Shown here in pieces: positions 15,121 to 24,077 of a stretch of 64,000 nt of DNA. The notes below the pieces were generated by a model. It was not told the origin of the DNA and did no database searches. It saw nothing but the letters and a program-made list of their open reading frames with translations. The stretch spans positions 46,976-110,975 of the forward strand of contig JAFZVC010000096.1 in assembly GCA_017618015.1 (NCBI GenBank). Direction: 5' to 3'. Source of the DNA: Spirochaetaceae bacterium. GTDB taxonomy: Bacteria; Spirochaetota; Spirochaetia; Treponematales; Treponemataceae. The translations under genes and the position numbers were made by a program. Position 1 is the stretch's first letter, and every line of letters begins with the position of its first letter.

Positions 15121-16341
15121 ATGAAGAAGACACTTTTACTTACGGCAATTATTTTCTCAATGAGTGTTTTTTGCTTCGCTCTGGAAGTGGAAAAACTTGG
15201 AGAAATACAAGATATATATTATAGGGATGGTGTCACAGGTGGCCCCGGAAGTCCAAATGAGCTTGCCGTAAATGAAGTTGATAACACGATAAAAATCATT
15301 AATAGCACATCTGATTATACTTATTATGATTTGACTACTCTGGAAGGTATTAAAAAAACTGAATATAGGAATACCTTTGCTTTGATGCAAATAGAATTGG
15401 GAGATTTCGATATAAGTTACTATAGCGATGTGTTAATTCTGGAAAAAGACAATGAACAAATTCAATATATAGCTGGATATGAAAATATCTTGTCTGGAAT
15501 CAGTTTCATTCTCAAAAAAGATAATGGCTACATAATTTATTATGTCAACGAATACGGATATCCAAATGCCGTAGATACCACCGGTCGTATCTATTCATCT
15601 GAAGAGGCTATGGGATATCTGAAAACTTATGACCCCGAAAAATATGCCCATAGCGAAAAAAGGGCAGCGGAACTCAAACTCTACAATGATTTTATTCGTA
15701 ATGATGTTCTTATTTGGGGTGACACTTATTATTCAACTTACGATATTTTAACGGATTTTTGGAAACCAGAACAATATTTATATGGAAAAACTGACGGAGC
15801 CATTTTATATGATGAACAAGGAAATGGTTATGGTGCTAATATCCGGTTTGAAGGTATAAACAGTAATATCTGCATAAATGACACAAATGGAAAAAGAATT
15901 GCAAGAATTTTATTGCAAGACTATTCCAACATATTGTCCGATCCTGATGTTTATAATCATTTATTTGTATCAAGCTATTACGTAGGCTTTGGCGGCAACA
16001 TCTACTACTACATTGCAGGGGAAGATTATACCGAAGTTTTCCGCATCCGCCGTACATGGGGCGACCCGGACTTCTACGCGATGGCAATCAACGGTTACAC
16101 TGATGACGAATACGGCAAATACGTTGATGAAGTTCTGCCGACTTTGAGCAAAGCCGACCTTCGCCTTTTACGCAACACGATATTCGCCATTTATGGCGTT
16201 CATTTTAAGAGCGCAGACCTTTCCGCATATTTCGCCAAACAGGTCTGGTACACGGATGAAGGCAAAACATCCGGTGAAGTGACGCTCCCCGCCCATCGCC
16301 AGAAGCTTGTGGAGATGATACAAGCCCTCGAAAAGAAATAA
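15121..16341 (+). CDS. Secreted YARHG-domain protein (copy B)
   Basis: A 406-residue exported protein, signal peptide MKKTLLLTAIIFSMSVFCFA. The C-terminal YARHG domain (LPTLSKADLRLLRNTIFAIYG, VHFKSADLSAYF, QVWYTDEG) is almost identical to that of copy A at 6305-7531, as is the middle AVDTTGRIYSSEEAM block. The regions in between differ in sequence and spacing. GGAG lies 9 nt before the ATG. The pair lies in opposite orientations about 8 kb apart, so recombination between them could invert the interval. Function unknown; location is periplasm or surface. Confidence 0.85.
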   Translation: MKKTLLLTAIIFSMSVFCFALEVEKLGEIQDIYYRDGVTGGPGSPNELAVNEVDNTIKIINSTSDYTYYDLTTLEGIKKTEYRNTFALMQIELGDFDISYYSDVLILEKDNEQIQYIAGYENILSGISFILKKDNGYIIYYVNEYGYPNAVDTTGRIYSSEEAMGYLKTYDPEKYAHSEKRAAELKLYNDFIRNDVLIWGDTYYSTYDILTDFWKPEQYLYGKTDGAILYDEQGNGYGANIRFEGINSNICINDTNGKRIARILLQDYSNILSDPDVYNHLFVSSYYVGFGGNIYYYIAGEDYTEVFRIRRTWGDPDFYAMAINGYTDDEYGKYVDEVLPTLSKADLRLLRNTIFAIYGVHFKSADLSAYFAKQVWYTDEGKTSGEVTLPAHRQKLVEMIQALEKK

Positions 16342-16377
16342 GCTGAAAAGGTCGCTCCCTATAACGAAAAACTCTCC

Positions 16378-16404
16378 TTATGTTTTATTTTCTATAGCCG
16401 ATAT
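16378..16404 (+). promoter_or_regulatory. Flagellar sigma-28 type promoter of fliS-flgN
   Basis: GCCGATAT (16397-16404) equals the -10 consensus of FliA/SigD promoters. Fifteen bp upstream the -35 region reads TTAT (16378-16381), a weak match to TAAA. It lies 24 bp ahead of the fliS start codon, so the gene would be transcribed with a short leader containing the GGAGG box. Confidence 0.6.
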
Positions 16405-16428
16405 TCTATTCGTAGACGGAGGTTCGCA

Positions 16429-16869
16429 GTGGGCTATACAAACGCATACACAGCATACAAGGAGACAGGCGTAAAAACTGCTAGCCAGGGAAAACTTATC
16501 GTGCTGCTTTATCAGGAAGCAGTTAAGCAGCTTGGAAAAGCACTCACCTATTTCGGTACAGACGACAAGATTGAGCCGGGCGACATTGAAAAACTTAACA
16601 ACTGCATCGTAAAAACTCAGGAAATCCTTACGGAACTTATGATTTCGCTCGACATGGACAAGGGCGGCGAGATTGCGAAAAATCTGATGGCTCTTTATGT
16701 CTTTTTCAACAAGGAACTTCTAGACGCAAATATAAAACGTGACAGGCAGAAAATAGAGTCCGTCCACAGAATGATGGACGAGCTTACGAACGCCTGGGTC
16801 ACAGCCGTCGAATCTACAGCTCCGGTCTCGCAGCCTGTAGCACGTACAAATATCGATATAAACGGATAG
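16429..16869 (+). CDS. fliS: Flagellar export chaperone FliS
   Basis: A 146-residue, helical protein of FliS length. The opening MGYTNAYTAYKETGVKTASQGKLIVLLYQEAV is the family signature: tyrosines at the N-terminus and the LIVLLYQ helix that lines the flagellin-binding groove. FliS binds the C-terminus of flagellin in the cytoplasm and prevents premature polymerisation. The start codon is GTG, fixed by GGAGG (16418-16422) six nt ahead. The flgN-like gene follows after 3 nt and a sigma-28 type promoter precedes it, so the gene belongs to the late flagellar class. Confidence 0.93.
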   Translation: MGYTNAYTAYKETGVKTASQGKLIVLLYQEAVKQLGKALTYFGTDDKIEPGDIEKLNNCIVKTQEILTELMISLDMDKGGEIAKNLMALYVFFNKELLDANIKRDRQKIESVHRMMDELTNAWVTAVESTAPVSQPVARTNIDING

Positions 16870-16872
16870 CGT

Positions 16873-17367
16873 ATGGCAGAACTCAATCTTACACAGGAAG
16901 AAATTGACGAGCGCATCGCGATTTTGCGGCGTTTCAGAAAGCTTTTGGAAGAGCAGCGGAACAAGTTCCGTGAGTATCTTGAAGTGCTTGAAAAACAGCA
17001 GTCGGCTATAGAAAAAGGCGACACAGAGGCAATGCTCGCCCATACAGAGCTTGAGCAGCAGATTGTCGCGAACATCGGCAGCCTGCAGAAAGTCATTACG
17101 CCGATGGAAAAACTATACGAGTCTAAGAGCGCACCAATTTTAGGCGACGGCAAGAGCGAGGAAGCAAAGTTTATCCCGCATCTTAAGACTGATTTGATAA
17201 AACTGCAGCAGGAAGTTCTTATGCGGAACCGTCAGAACTGCGACCTGCTCCGGACGAACATGGCGGAAATGAAAAACCGCATGGCGATGTTCCGGAACCC
17301 ATACAAAAACAGCCGTTCCATCTACGCGACAGACCGCACGGCATCTCTCGTAAACTTACAGGGCTGA
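16873..17367 (+). CDS. FlgN-like flagellar chaperone
   Basis: A 164-residue, highly helical protein with heptad-like charge patterns (residues ~10-60 and ~105-140). Length, composition, and position 3 nt after fliS fit the FlgN family, which chaperones hook-associated proteins FlgK and FlgL. The C-terminal MAMFRNPYKNSRSIY resembles the variable export-related tail of FlgN proteins. Its stop is followed by a perfect hairpin. The family is diverse, so the name rests on context and fold rather than clear motifs. Confidence 0.75.
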   Translation: MAELNLTQEEIDERIAILRRFRKLLEEQRNKFREYLEVLEKQQSAIEKGDTEAMLAHTELEQQIVANIGSLQKVITPMEKLYESKSAPILGDGKSEEAKFIPHLKTDLIKLQQEVLMRNRQNCDLLRTNMAEMKNRMAMFRNPYKNSRSIYATDRTASLVNLQG

Positions 17368-17374
17368 CATCCGA

Positions 17375-17399
17375 CGGCGGCAAATGCATATTGCCGCCG
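17375..17399. terminator. Hairpin between convergent flgN and DUF4954 genes
   Basis: CGGCGGCAA-atgcata-TTGCCGCCG is a perfect 9-bp GC-rich stem placed between two converging genes. No clear T-run follows, so it may end transcription only partly or protect both 3' ends. Confidence 0.6.
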
Positions 17400-17428
17400 G
17401 GTCACCCCTATTATTCTTCACACAAATC

Positions 17429-19603
17429 TTAGCAGATTTTCGCGAAAAGCTTCTCAAGCGCCGCGTTGAATGCTTCCGTATCACCTTTCAGTTCTTTCAG
17501 GAAGCTGTTGTCTTCCAGTCTTCCAACAACGTTCAGCATCTCTTCTTCGTTCTTGTATGTAATCGTGCGGAAATAATCCGTGTAGTCTTTCTGGCGCGAC
17601 GAAATACTGCTCTCGTACATATAGTTCGAAACAATCGTAACGTCGCTCTTGATGTCGCTGAAAATCTCCGCGTCGAACTTTTCTATCGGGCGCGTATAAA
17701 GCTGCTCCAAAATCCAAACGCCATAGCGCGCTCTCCAGTCGCAGTAAGATGCCTGGCACTCGTCATAGAAAGCGTGAACTTCCTTCCAGTTGTTAACCTT
17801 GCGGCTCTTTATGCGCTCAAAAAGCTCGGCTAGCTTTTCGTTCGGGATAATCTGTCCGCCGGCGTTCGACCATTCCGTATAAAGCGGAATATCGCGCGAA
17901 ATGTCGCGCAGCGTCTGGCTTTCCAAAGCGGTTGTATCGTGCGCTGAGCACCATGCCATAAGCGATTTTACGGCGAAATACTTGGCTACCTTGCGGTACT
18001 CCTTGTAGCCGGCGGCAGGCTTGCAAATCTTCGCGCCGTTACGCTTCATGCCGCGAAGGTCCGTAAGCACGATGTCCGCATCGGGATTGTGGTGCAAATA
18101 GTCTTTTGCAAGCTGGTAAATATTATCCGTGTTTCCGCAGTATTCGAGCTTGTTCTCTTTGAGCCAGTTCGCTGTAAGCTGGATAATGCGCTCCAAGCTC
18201 ATCATAATTTCCTGCATGGTGTCTGGCGCGAGCGGATCAGTTTCTATGTGCTGAACCTTAACCTTTCGCTTGTCGCGCTTAAGGAACTTGGAGTTGTTGC
18301 GCGCCATTGCGAACATGTTGTACATGAACCAGTACGCCGGGATTATGTGAATAGCGCAATCTTCGCTTGAAATGCTTACGAGCGAGAACGGGTACGTAAT
18401 GTCCATTTCGCTCTGATACGAACCTTTGGAAACAAGCACGAAAGACGCGAACCGGCTGTTATGCTTGAAGTCAGAGCATAATCCCGGCCAAAAGCCGCGT
18501 CCGGCGTAAATCTCGCCATCGGGGCTGCGCGAGTTGTGGTTAGAGCCGATTGTCGCACCTGACGCGATGTTCGACTGACCGCCGATTGTAGCCGCAATAA
18601 GGAACGACGAGTTGTGGTGCTGCTCGTGGAACGGGAAAATCAGGTTGTTAAGGAGCTCGCAGCAGGAAACAGTGGAGTTGTCGCCGAGCACTGTGTTAAG
18701 GACGCGCACACCGTACTTAAGCTGACAGTTGCGTCCGATTATAAAGCGCACAGCCACAGCCTGATAGAACACCTTCGAGCCGTAGCCCATAATACCGTTG
18801 ACCATCTCGACACCCTCGCCGATCTGCGAAGGCTCCGCTTCCGAAGAAAGCACCGTGATGTTCTTAAGCTTGAACGCGCCCTTTATGTATGCGCATGAGC
18901 ATATCCACGCATCCTTTATAAGGCTCGTGTTTTTTATAACAACATCGTCCTCGACAACGCCGTATGTATTCAGTTTTTTGTCGTTGCCGCTTTCCGTAAG
19001 CTCAAGGAAACGGTCCATCAGCTCCGTGTCATCACGGTTGCGCGACCAAATGAAAGCATCAGCCGGAATCATTTCCCGGAACGGAAGAACGCGTCTGCCG
19101 TCATTCTCGTTGCCAACGCCTATCCAAACGCGGTTGTCCTCCGGCTCACCCTCTTTCAGGATACCTTCGCCGAACTTTGAGTGGTTCGTGCAGCTCATTT
19201 CCTGCACGTTGAAAAGCATTACGCGGTTTCCAATCTGATAGTTGTACAGATAATGCACGTTCCGAATGGCAACATCGTCGCCAAAAACGCACGAATGGAT
19301 TTTTGAATGATATAAGCCCGCCTCAAGGACAAGGTCGTGGTAACGCAAAGTCGCTTTTTTAAGCCTGCCGATAACCACAAGCCCCGAAAACTCGCAGTCG
19401 CGAACAAGGCCGGGGTCGAACTCGTCGGAAACATATATATTCTTCCAGTCTGGATTGCTGTTTTTGTTGTTATTAGCGATAAGTATGCGCTTTTCGTGCT
19501 CGGAAAGCCCACGCTTATTTTTCAAAGACTGTTCGGAAGGAAAGTAAGAATCAGACGGAAGTGTCAAACCGGATGACGATGAAAGAAAATCAACTTTTAT
19601 CAT
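17429..19603 (-). CDS. DUF4954 protein with left-handed beta-helix
   Basis: A 724-residue protein. ATG 19603 is chosen because GGGAG lies 6 nt upstream. Residues ~60-420 carry hexapeptide-like strands typical of left-handed beta-helix nucleotidyl- and acyltransferase folds, for example VVEDDVVIKNTSLIKDAWI, IGRNCQLKYGVRVLNTVLG and IGGQSNIASGATIGSNH. The C-terminal ~300 residues are helical. DUF4954 proteins occur in spirochaetes and Bacteroidetes, next to other sugar-nucleotide enzymes in some, but no reaction is established. The GSNHNSRSPDGE segment resembles the catalytic coil His of hexapeptide transferases. Cytoplasmic; probably monocistronic, from the promoter at 19676-19704. Confidence 0.85.
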   Translation of the reverse strand: MIKVDFLSSSSGLTLPSDSYFPSEQSLKNKRGLSEHEKRILIANNNKNSNPDWKNIYVSDEFDPGLVRDCEFSGLVVIGRLKKATLRYHDLVLEAGLYHSKIHSCVFGDDVAIRNVHYLYNYQIGNRVMLFNVQEMSCTNHSKFGEGILKEGEPEDNRVWIGVGNENDGRRVLPFREMIPADAFIWSRNRDDTELMDRFLELTESGNDKKLNTYGVVEDDVVIKNTSLIKDAWICSCAYIKGAFKLKNITVLSSEAEPSQIGEGVEMVNGIMGYGSKVFYQAVAVRFIIGRNCQLKYGVRVLNTVLGDNSTVSCCELLNNLIFPFHEQHHNSSFLIAATIGGQSNIASGATIGSNHNSRSPDGEIYAGRGFWPGLCSDFKHNSRFASFVLVSKGSYQSEMDITYPFSLVSISSEDCAIHIIPAYWFMYNMFAMARNNSKFLKRDKRKVKVQHIETDPLAPDTMQEIMMSLERIIQLTANWLKENKLEYCGNTDNIYQLAKDYLHHNPDADIVLTDLRGMKRNGAKICKPAAGYKEYRKVAKYFAVKSLMAWCSAHDTTALESQTLRDISRDIPLYTEWSNAGGQIIPNEKLAELFERIKSRKVNNWKEVHAFYDECQASYCDWRARYGVWILEQLYTRPIEKFDAEIFSDIKSDVTIVSNYMYESSISSRQKDYTDYFRTITYKNEEEMLNVVGRLEDNSFLKELKGDTEAFNAALEKLFAKIC

Positions 19604-19675
19604 ATTAAACTCCCACACGCCACGTCGCAAAAATACCGATGCTGTAAAAATCGTGGCGATTTATGAAACTGGATA

Positions 19676-19704
19676 ATTATACTAATGCGAAAAAAGTTTG
19701 TCTA
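19676..19704 (-). promoter_or_regulatory. Sigma-70 promoter of the DUF4954 gene
   Basis: On the minus strand TAGACA (19699-19704), a 17-bp spacer and a perfect TATAAT (19676-19681) lie about 75 nt upstream of ATG 19603. Confidence 0.65.
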
Positions 19705-19742
19705 TTATTTTTTTTGATATGATGAGGGGAGGTTTTGTTGTA

Positions 19743-21284
19743 CTACTTAACTTTGATAGTGTATGTAAAGGTCGCTGTGCCTTTCGAATCACGAGCTTCA
19801 AAACGCCAGTTACGAGAAATATACTGCTGAATATCCGTCATCACGTCAGACCACTGAAGTGGCGGTGAGATTTTTATACTGTCGATAGGGATATCGCCAG
19901 CTTCGTTAACAGAAAACGTTATAGTCAGTGTAAGATTACTTTCAATTTTCTTCTTGCTCTCTTCCGAAAGCTGAATATCTGGTTTATCAGGTCTTATAAG
20001 TTTGCGAGCTTTTCCGTCTGACCAGCTTATGTCACCATCAGAAGAAGCGGTGTTCGTTTCTTTTGTAGTCTGCGATGTTGAACCACCACCCGAACCAGAG
20101 CCACCTCCGGCAGCTGCATTCTGCGCCATATTGTTAAGACGGTCATCAAGATCGCTTGAGCCAGAAGTTGTACTATTCGGTTTGCCACCACTTGAATAAT
20201 TACCCCCAGCCCCTGTTGAAGTACCACTGCTTGAAGCAGATGAACCTGATAAACCGCTGCTGGAAGTTGTTGTATTTGATGTCGGCTTTGAACTGTTGCT
20301 ACCTGATGAAGATGAAACACCGAAAGAATCATCGCCCATAAGCATAGCCCAAATTTCTTCTTCTGTTGGCTGACGTGGCTTTTGTTCAACTGGCGTTTGG
20401 GCTGCGGCAACTGCTTGTACCGGTGTCTGTGCAACAGGTTCGGGTGTAGAAGGAGCCGGTGTTGTCGGTATCACAGGTGCTTGTTCCGCTTCTTTAGGAG
20501 CGGGCGTTGTTGGCTGCTCTGGAACAGAAGCGACCACAGGCTCCGGTGTTGTTACCGGCGCAGCTTGTGTAGCTGACTCCGGAACTGGTGACTGAACAGG
20601 TGTTGAAACAGTTGGTGCAGGCTCTGGAATCGGTGTTACTGTCGGCTTTGGCAGAGATGATGTCTGGGTAGTTGTTGTCTCCGGTTTTGGTTGGTTTTGC
20701 GGAGCCGTTGTCTGTGGCTGTACTGGCGTTGCATTCTGCGGTTTTGGTTGGTTTTGCGGAGCTGGCGTCTGCGTCTGTACTGGCGTTGTATTCTGCGGCT
20801 TTGGCTGCGTTTGTGGCGGTTGTACTTGCGCAGTCTGCGTTGTTGTTGTCTGTGTGGTTGCCGGCTTTTCGACCGATGCAGTCGCGGGTTTTATCGCTTC
20901 TGCTGTTGTCTGCTGTACGGTCGGCGTTGGAACAGGAGCTGGAACTTGCTCTTGAACAGGCGCAGGTGTAGTAGCAGCTGTCGTAACTGGCTTAGGCGTC
21001 GTATCAGCTTGCAAAGATTCCGGTATCGGCGGAGTTTCCACAGGAACTGGCGTTTCAGCTGTCTCTGTTGTAGAAGAAATTGTTTCCGGTTCTGTGGGTC
21101 CCGGATCGTTTTTCTCCATCGGCGGTAAATCAGAAAGGGTTATGCTTATCTCGATATACTCCGGCTCATTATTGATGACGGGCTTTATAAACAAAGCGCA
21201 CAACGTCAGCACAATCCAGAGAAAAACTGTAATTATCAAGCTTCCGACAATACTGCCGGAATCCGCATAACCGTAAGAACGCAT
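19743..21284 (-). CDS. TonB-like energy transducer with very long Pro/Thr/Gln linker
   Basis: A 513-residue protein. One membrane helix near residues 12-33 (IVGSLIITVFLWIVLTLCAL) anchors it to the inner membrane. Residues ~55-310 are a low-complexity linker of PTxQP, APQNQP and TPVPE-like repeats that could span the periplasm. Residues ~330-420 are Ser/Gly-rich, and the final ~80 residues (LTITFSVNEAGDI, then ISRNWRFEA, TATFTYTIKVK) match the TonB/TolA C-terminal domain. The usual linker is about 100 residues, so this one is very long. It lies 4 nt after exbD, which supports the role. Confidence 0.82.
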   Translation of the reverse strand: MRSYGYADSGSIVGSLIITVFLWIVLTLCALFIKPVINNEPEYIEISITLSDLPPMEKNDPGPTEPETISSTTETAETPVPVETPPIPESLQADTTPKPVTTAATTPAPVQEQVPAPVPTPTVQQTTAEAIKPATASVEKPATTQTTTTQTAQVQPPQTQPKPQNTTPVQTQTPAPQNQPKPQNATPVQPQTTAPQNQPKPETTTTQTSSLPKPTVTPIPEPAPTVSTPVQSPVPESATQAAPVTTPEPVVASVPEQPTTPAPKEAEQAPVIPTTPAPSTPEPVAQTPVQAVAAAQTPVEQKPRQPTEEEIWAMLMGDDSFGVSSSSGSNSSKPTSNTTTSSSGLSGSSASSSGTSTGAGGNYSSGGKPNSTTSGSSDLDDRLNNMAQNAAAGGGSGSGGGSTSQTTKETNTASSDGDISWSDGKARKLIRPDKPDIQLSEESKKKIESNLTLTITFSVNEAGDIPIDSIKISPPLQWSDVMTDIQQYISRNWRFEARDSKGTATFTYTIKVK

Positions 21285-21288
21285 TTCC

Positions 21289-21708
21289 CTACTCCGGATT
21301 CGTCGTCCTTAAGTTCAAAGCGGCAAAGCCGTTTTTGCGCAAGATATCGAACACACGCACGATATCTCCGTTCGTAACAAGCTCATCCGCCTCAAGCTGA
21401 ACAGGATAATCCCTGCGGCTCTCGTACTCAACTTCGTCAAAAGCCGCGAGTCTTTCGTTAAGCTCGCCATAAGACGCGACTTTATCGGAATTAAGCCAGA
21501 TGGAGCCGTTCGTTTCGATCGTTATCGTTATCTGCCCTACAGAAACAGAGTCTGAAGTCTGCGAAGACGGCAGCTTAAGCGTAATCGCGGGAAGCAATGC
21601 GAATGTTGTTGATACCAGGAAGAAAAGGATAAGCTGAAAGACGATATCGATCATCGGGATAAGGTCAACTTGCGCTCCCGGTCTTCTCTGGTGTCTGCCA
21701 CCTCTCAT
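21289..21708 (-). CDS. exbD: ExbD/TolR-family proton-channel subunit
   Basis: A 139-residue ExbD/TolR protein with one membrane helix (residues ~16-40). The sequence DLIPMIDIVFQLILFFLVST contains the conserved Asp in the helix that takes part in proton movement. The remaining periplasmic part (QITITIETNGSIWLNSDKV) has the family's beta-strand pattern, and the end forms the C-terminal helix. It forms the motor with ExbB that drives the TonB-like protein encoded downstream. It starts with an ATGA overlap with exbB. Confidence 0.9.
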   Translation of the reverse strand: MRGGRHQRRPGAQVDLIPMIDIVFQLILFFLVSTTFALLPAITLKLPSSQTSDSVSVGQITITIETNGSIWLNSDKVASYGELNERLAAFDEVEYESRRDYPVQLEADELVTNGDIVRVFDILRKNGFAALNLRTTNPE

Positions 21709-22337
21709 CTTACGCTCACCTCTTTGCTTTCATCGCCATGACGGATTTTGAGCATCATGTCAGAAACGGTATTCTCGGCTTCCGTCATTAAACGGTCTGC
21801 CTTTACGACAAAAAAGTTATGCGCGATTACGGAAGGAATTGCGATAATAAGACCAGCAGCCGTCGTTACGAGCGCTTCTGAGATTGATCCTGCAAGCAAA
21901 GCCGGGTTACCCATCGTTCCGCCGTCGCCAAGAACGCCGAACGCCTTGATATTACCGGTTACTGTTCCAAGAAGTCCAAGAAGCGTCGCAACGTTGGAAA
22001 TAATGCCAAGAGCCGTAAGAAACCGTTCCAGGCGCGGATACTGGCGAGCACTTTCCGTTTCGACGGCGCGGTGAAGCTCTTCATCAGAAAAGTCAAGGCT
22101 GTCCAGGGCGCGGCCAATAACGAGCGAAGTCGGCGTACTTGAAGCTCGGCATTCTATCGACGCTCCGATATAATCTTTTTCGCTTATCATCGGAACAATT
22201 TTAGACATAAGCGCCTTGTTGCTTTTTCCAAGGCCAGTAAAATACACGATGCGCTCAATTATAATAAATGTGGCGGCAACCCCGCACAGCAGGATTGGAA
22301 TCATAATGATTCCGCCGTTCTTTATCATATCTATCAT
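21705..22337 (-). CDS. exbB: ExbB/TolQ-family proton-channel subunit
   Basis: A 210-residue MotA/TolQ/ExbB family protein with three membrane helices (about residues 8-30, 107-130 and 150-172). The conserved sequence ALGIISNVATLLGLLGTVTGNI forms helix 2 and LVTTAAGLIIAIPSVIAHN helix 3, both lining the proton path. Length and motif set are normal. GGGAGG is 9 nt ahead of the start. It heads the ExbB-ExbD-TonB group and follows a secreted protein gene on the same strand by 49 bp. Confidence 0.92.
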   Translation of the reverse strand: MIDMIKNGGIIMIPILLCGVAATFIIIERIVYFTGLGKSNKALMSKIVPMISEKDYIGASIECRASSTPTSLVIGRALDSLDFSDEELHRAVETESARQYPRLERFLTALGIISNVATLLGLLGTVTGNIKAFGVLGDGGTMGNPALLAGSISEALVTTAAGLIIAIPSVIAHNFFVVKADRLMTEAENTVSDMMLKIRHGDESKEVSVR

Positions 22338-22386
22338 ATAAATAAACCTCCCATTGTCCCCGATGCAGTGCGCACAGGGTGACAGT

Positions 22387-24057
22387 TTAGAAGAAAATCT
22401 TCACGTATAATGCGGCGTAACCGCCACGCTGGATATATTCGCCGCAAAGAAGCCTGTCCTCGCCCATGACAAGCTTCACAAAGTCCTCGAGCTTCAGCTC
22501 AAGACGCATGGAGTTCGTCAGCTTGTAGAACGCAGAAAAGCCTACGTCAGGAACTTCGTCCATAAACGAGACCGTAACGTCTGTTTCTGCGCCCCAGCTG
22601 CCGTTCTCGTCGGAAACGCCAAGTTTGAGCAACAGCAGATGTGACTCTTCAAGCACATCTTTGTCGAACCAGCAGCCTTTCCAGCCCGCTGTAAAGTTCA
22701 AATCAACACTTCCGCCGATAAGGAACGAGAACGTCGTACCAAAAGACGTATCAAGCGCAAGCCTTTCGGCAAGCTGCGCCGTCATAAGCCCGGTTACAGA
22801 ATCGACAGAAAACAGCGAAAGCGATTTGTTTCCGAACGCCGTTTTCTCAAAATCAATCTTAATATCGGGCTCTATCTTCTTTATCGCAAACGATGGAGTT
22901 TCTCCCTCGGCACGCGAAAACTCGAACGGCAACGTCAAATTGGCAGACGCGAACCACAACGATTCCTCGAACGGCTTAAAGTTCGTGAACATGTACGGTA
23001 TTGTCTGCTGAAGCGCACCAAAATCCGCGGCAGAAGACTTCAACCCGCCAAAAACAGAGCCGATAACAGACACCGCGCTTCCTGTCTTAAAACCAAGCTG
23101 GAACGGAACGACGATTGGAGCCGTCATGTTCTTTGTCCAGACAACATCGACAGAAGCCGATACCGTACCGTATTCAGCTATAAGATAGTCGAGTCCAAGC
23201 CCAGCAGACACTCTGTTCTGGTTTGTACCGCCGTCATACCCGGCACGAGCGAGCATATCGAGCTCCGTTCCGTTCTCAAACGGCAAAGTGTACAAAAACG
23301 AAACACGCGGTTTCGCCATAAAACAGATGGAAGAGCCGGACACTCCAGCCGGAAGAGCGACGTTGTATCCTGCGAACTGGTTATTGAATATAACACCCAT
23401 GTCCGAAGAAAGTTTCATGCGCTCGTCAATATCCCAGATAAAATCAGCCCTGCCGGAAATATCCTGATTGTAAAGCGTATAGAAAAGAGGGCTTTTGCCC
23501 TGAAGCCCGTCCGTTTTTGTCGAATAAACACCTTCTACATCGAGGCGGAGTTTGTCCGTGAACGCGAAACGCTTTTGCCCCGAAAGAGACGTGACGCTAG
23601 TGCTAAAGCCGTCGGAAGCTGAATGTCTTCCGTAGCCGTTTTCTGTAAGATGAGAAAACTTCAGGCTGAACGGCTCCGCGCCTTCGTTCCTGTAGATGGA
23701 AAAATCGCCGGAAAACAGCCCAGGATATCCGCCGCCGACAGAACCTTCTATGAAAACATCGCTAGAAACTGCTTCCTTACCGTCGGGAGCATCGGTCGTG
23801 TAGTCAGTTTTCGGCGGGATAAAAGTGTCGGGCGCAAGGGCGACATCGGCAATATCAGGAAGCTCAGAGCTTGTCTCTGGCAGAATCGTCCTAAAATCCG
23901 GGACAGCTTCTTTTTCTACGTTAATGCCGTCATCCGTCTTTAAAATCGTCGTACTTATATCTGGAAGAAGAATCTCGTCATCGTCCGCTGCCGCACTGAA
24001 GCATAAAGCCACAAGAACAAGCAAAGCTGTTATTTTCTTTTTCTTATCAGTTTTCAT
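22387..24057 (-). CDS. Exported hypothetical protein, predicted outer-membrane barrel
   Basis: A 556-residue exported protein with signal peptide MKTDKKKKITALLVLVALCFSAAA. Mature residues ~110-556 alternate polar and hydrophobic residues in strands with aromatic ends (FSLKFSHLTENGYGRHS, MKLSSDMGVIFNNQF, LRLDVEGVYSTKTDG) and the chain ends in ALYVKIFF, a phenylalanine-terminated strand as in outer-membrane beta-barrels. Thus an outer-membrane protein is likely, perhaps the partner energised by the TonB-like protein of the same operon. AGAGGAT precedes the ATG. No named family recognised. Confidence 0.72.
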   Translation of the reverse strand: MKTDKKKKITALLVLVALCFSAAADDDEILLPDISTTILKTDDGINVEKEAVPDFRTILPETSSELPDIADVALAPDTFIPPKTDYTTDAPDGKEAVSSDVFIEGSVGGGYPGLFSGDFSIYRNEGAEPFSLKFSHLTENGYGRHSASDGFSTSVTSLSGQKRFAFTDKLRLDVEGVYSTKTDGLQGKSPLFYTLYNQDISGRADFIWDIDERMKLSSDMGVIFNNQFAGYNVALPAGVSGSSICFMAKPRVSFLYTLPFENGTELDMLARAGYDGGTNQNRVSAGLGLDYLIAEYGTVSASVDVVWTKNMTAPIVVPFQLGFKTGSAVSVIGSVFGGLKSSAADFGALQQTIPYMFTNFKPFEESLWFASANLTLPFEFSRAEGETPSFAIKKIEPDIKIDFEKTAFGNKSLSLFSVDSVTGLMTAQLAERLALDTSFGTTFSFLIGGSVDLNFTAGWKGCWFDKDVLEESHLLLLKLGVSDENGSWGAETDVTVSFMDEVPDVGFSAFYKLTNSMRLELKLEDFVKLVMGEDRLLCGEYIQRGGYAALYVKIFF

Positions 24058-24077
24058 TCAATCCTCTCTAAAACTTG

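Noticed and set aside
17429..19603. Hexapeptide repeats in the DUF4954 protein as evidence for a named sugar acyltransferase
   Set aside because: The fold is clear, but catalytic residues of any named transferase are not, so no reaction is assigned.
20382..21128. Plus-strand frames of 60-145 codons opposite the TonB-like gene
   Set aside because: They are antisense to the Pro/Thr/Gln repeat linker, which lowers stop-codon frequency; composition is Cys/Arg/Leu-rich and unlike any protein.
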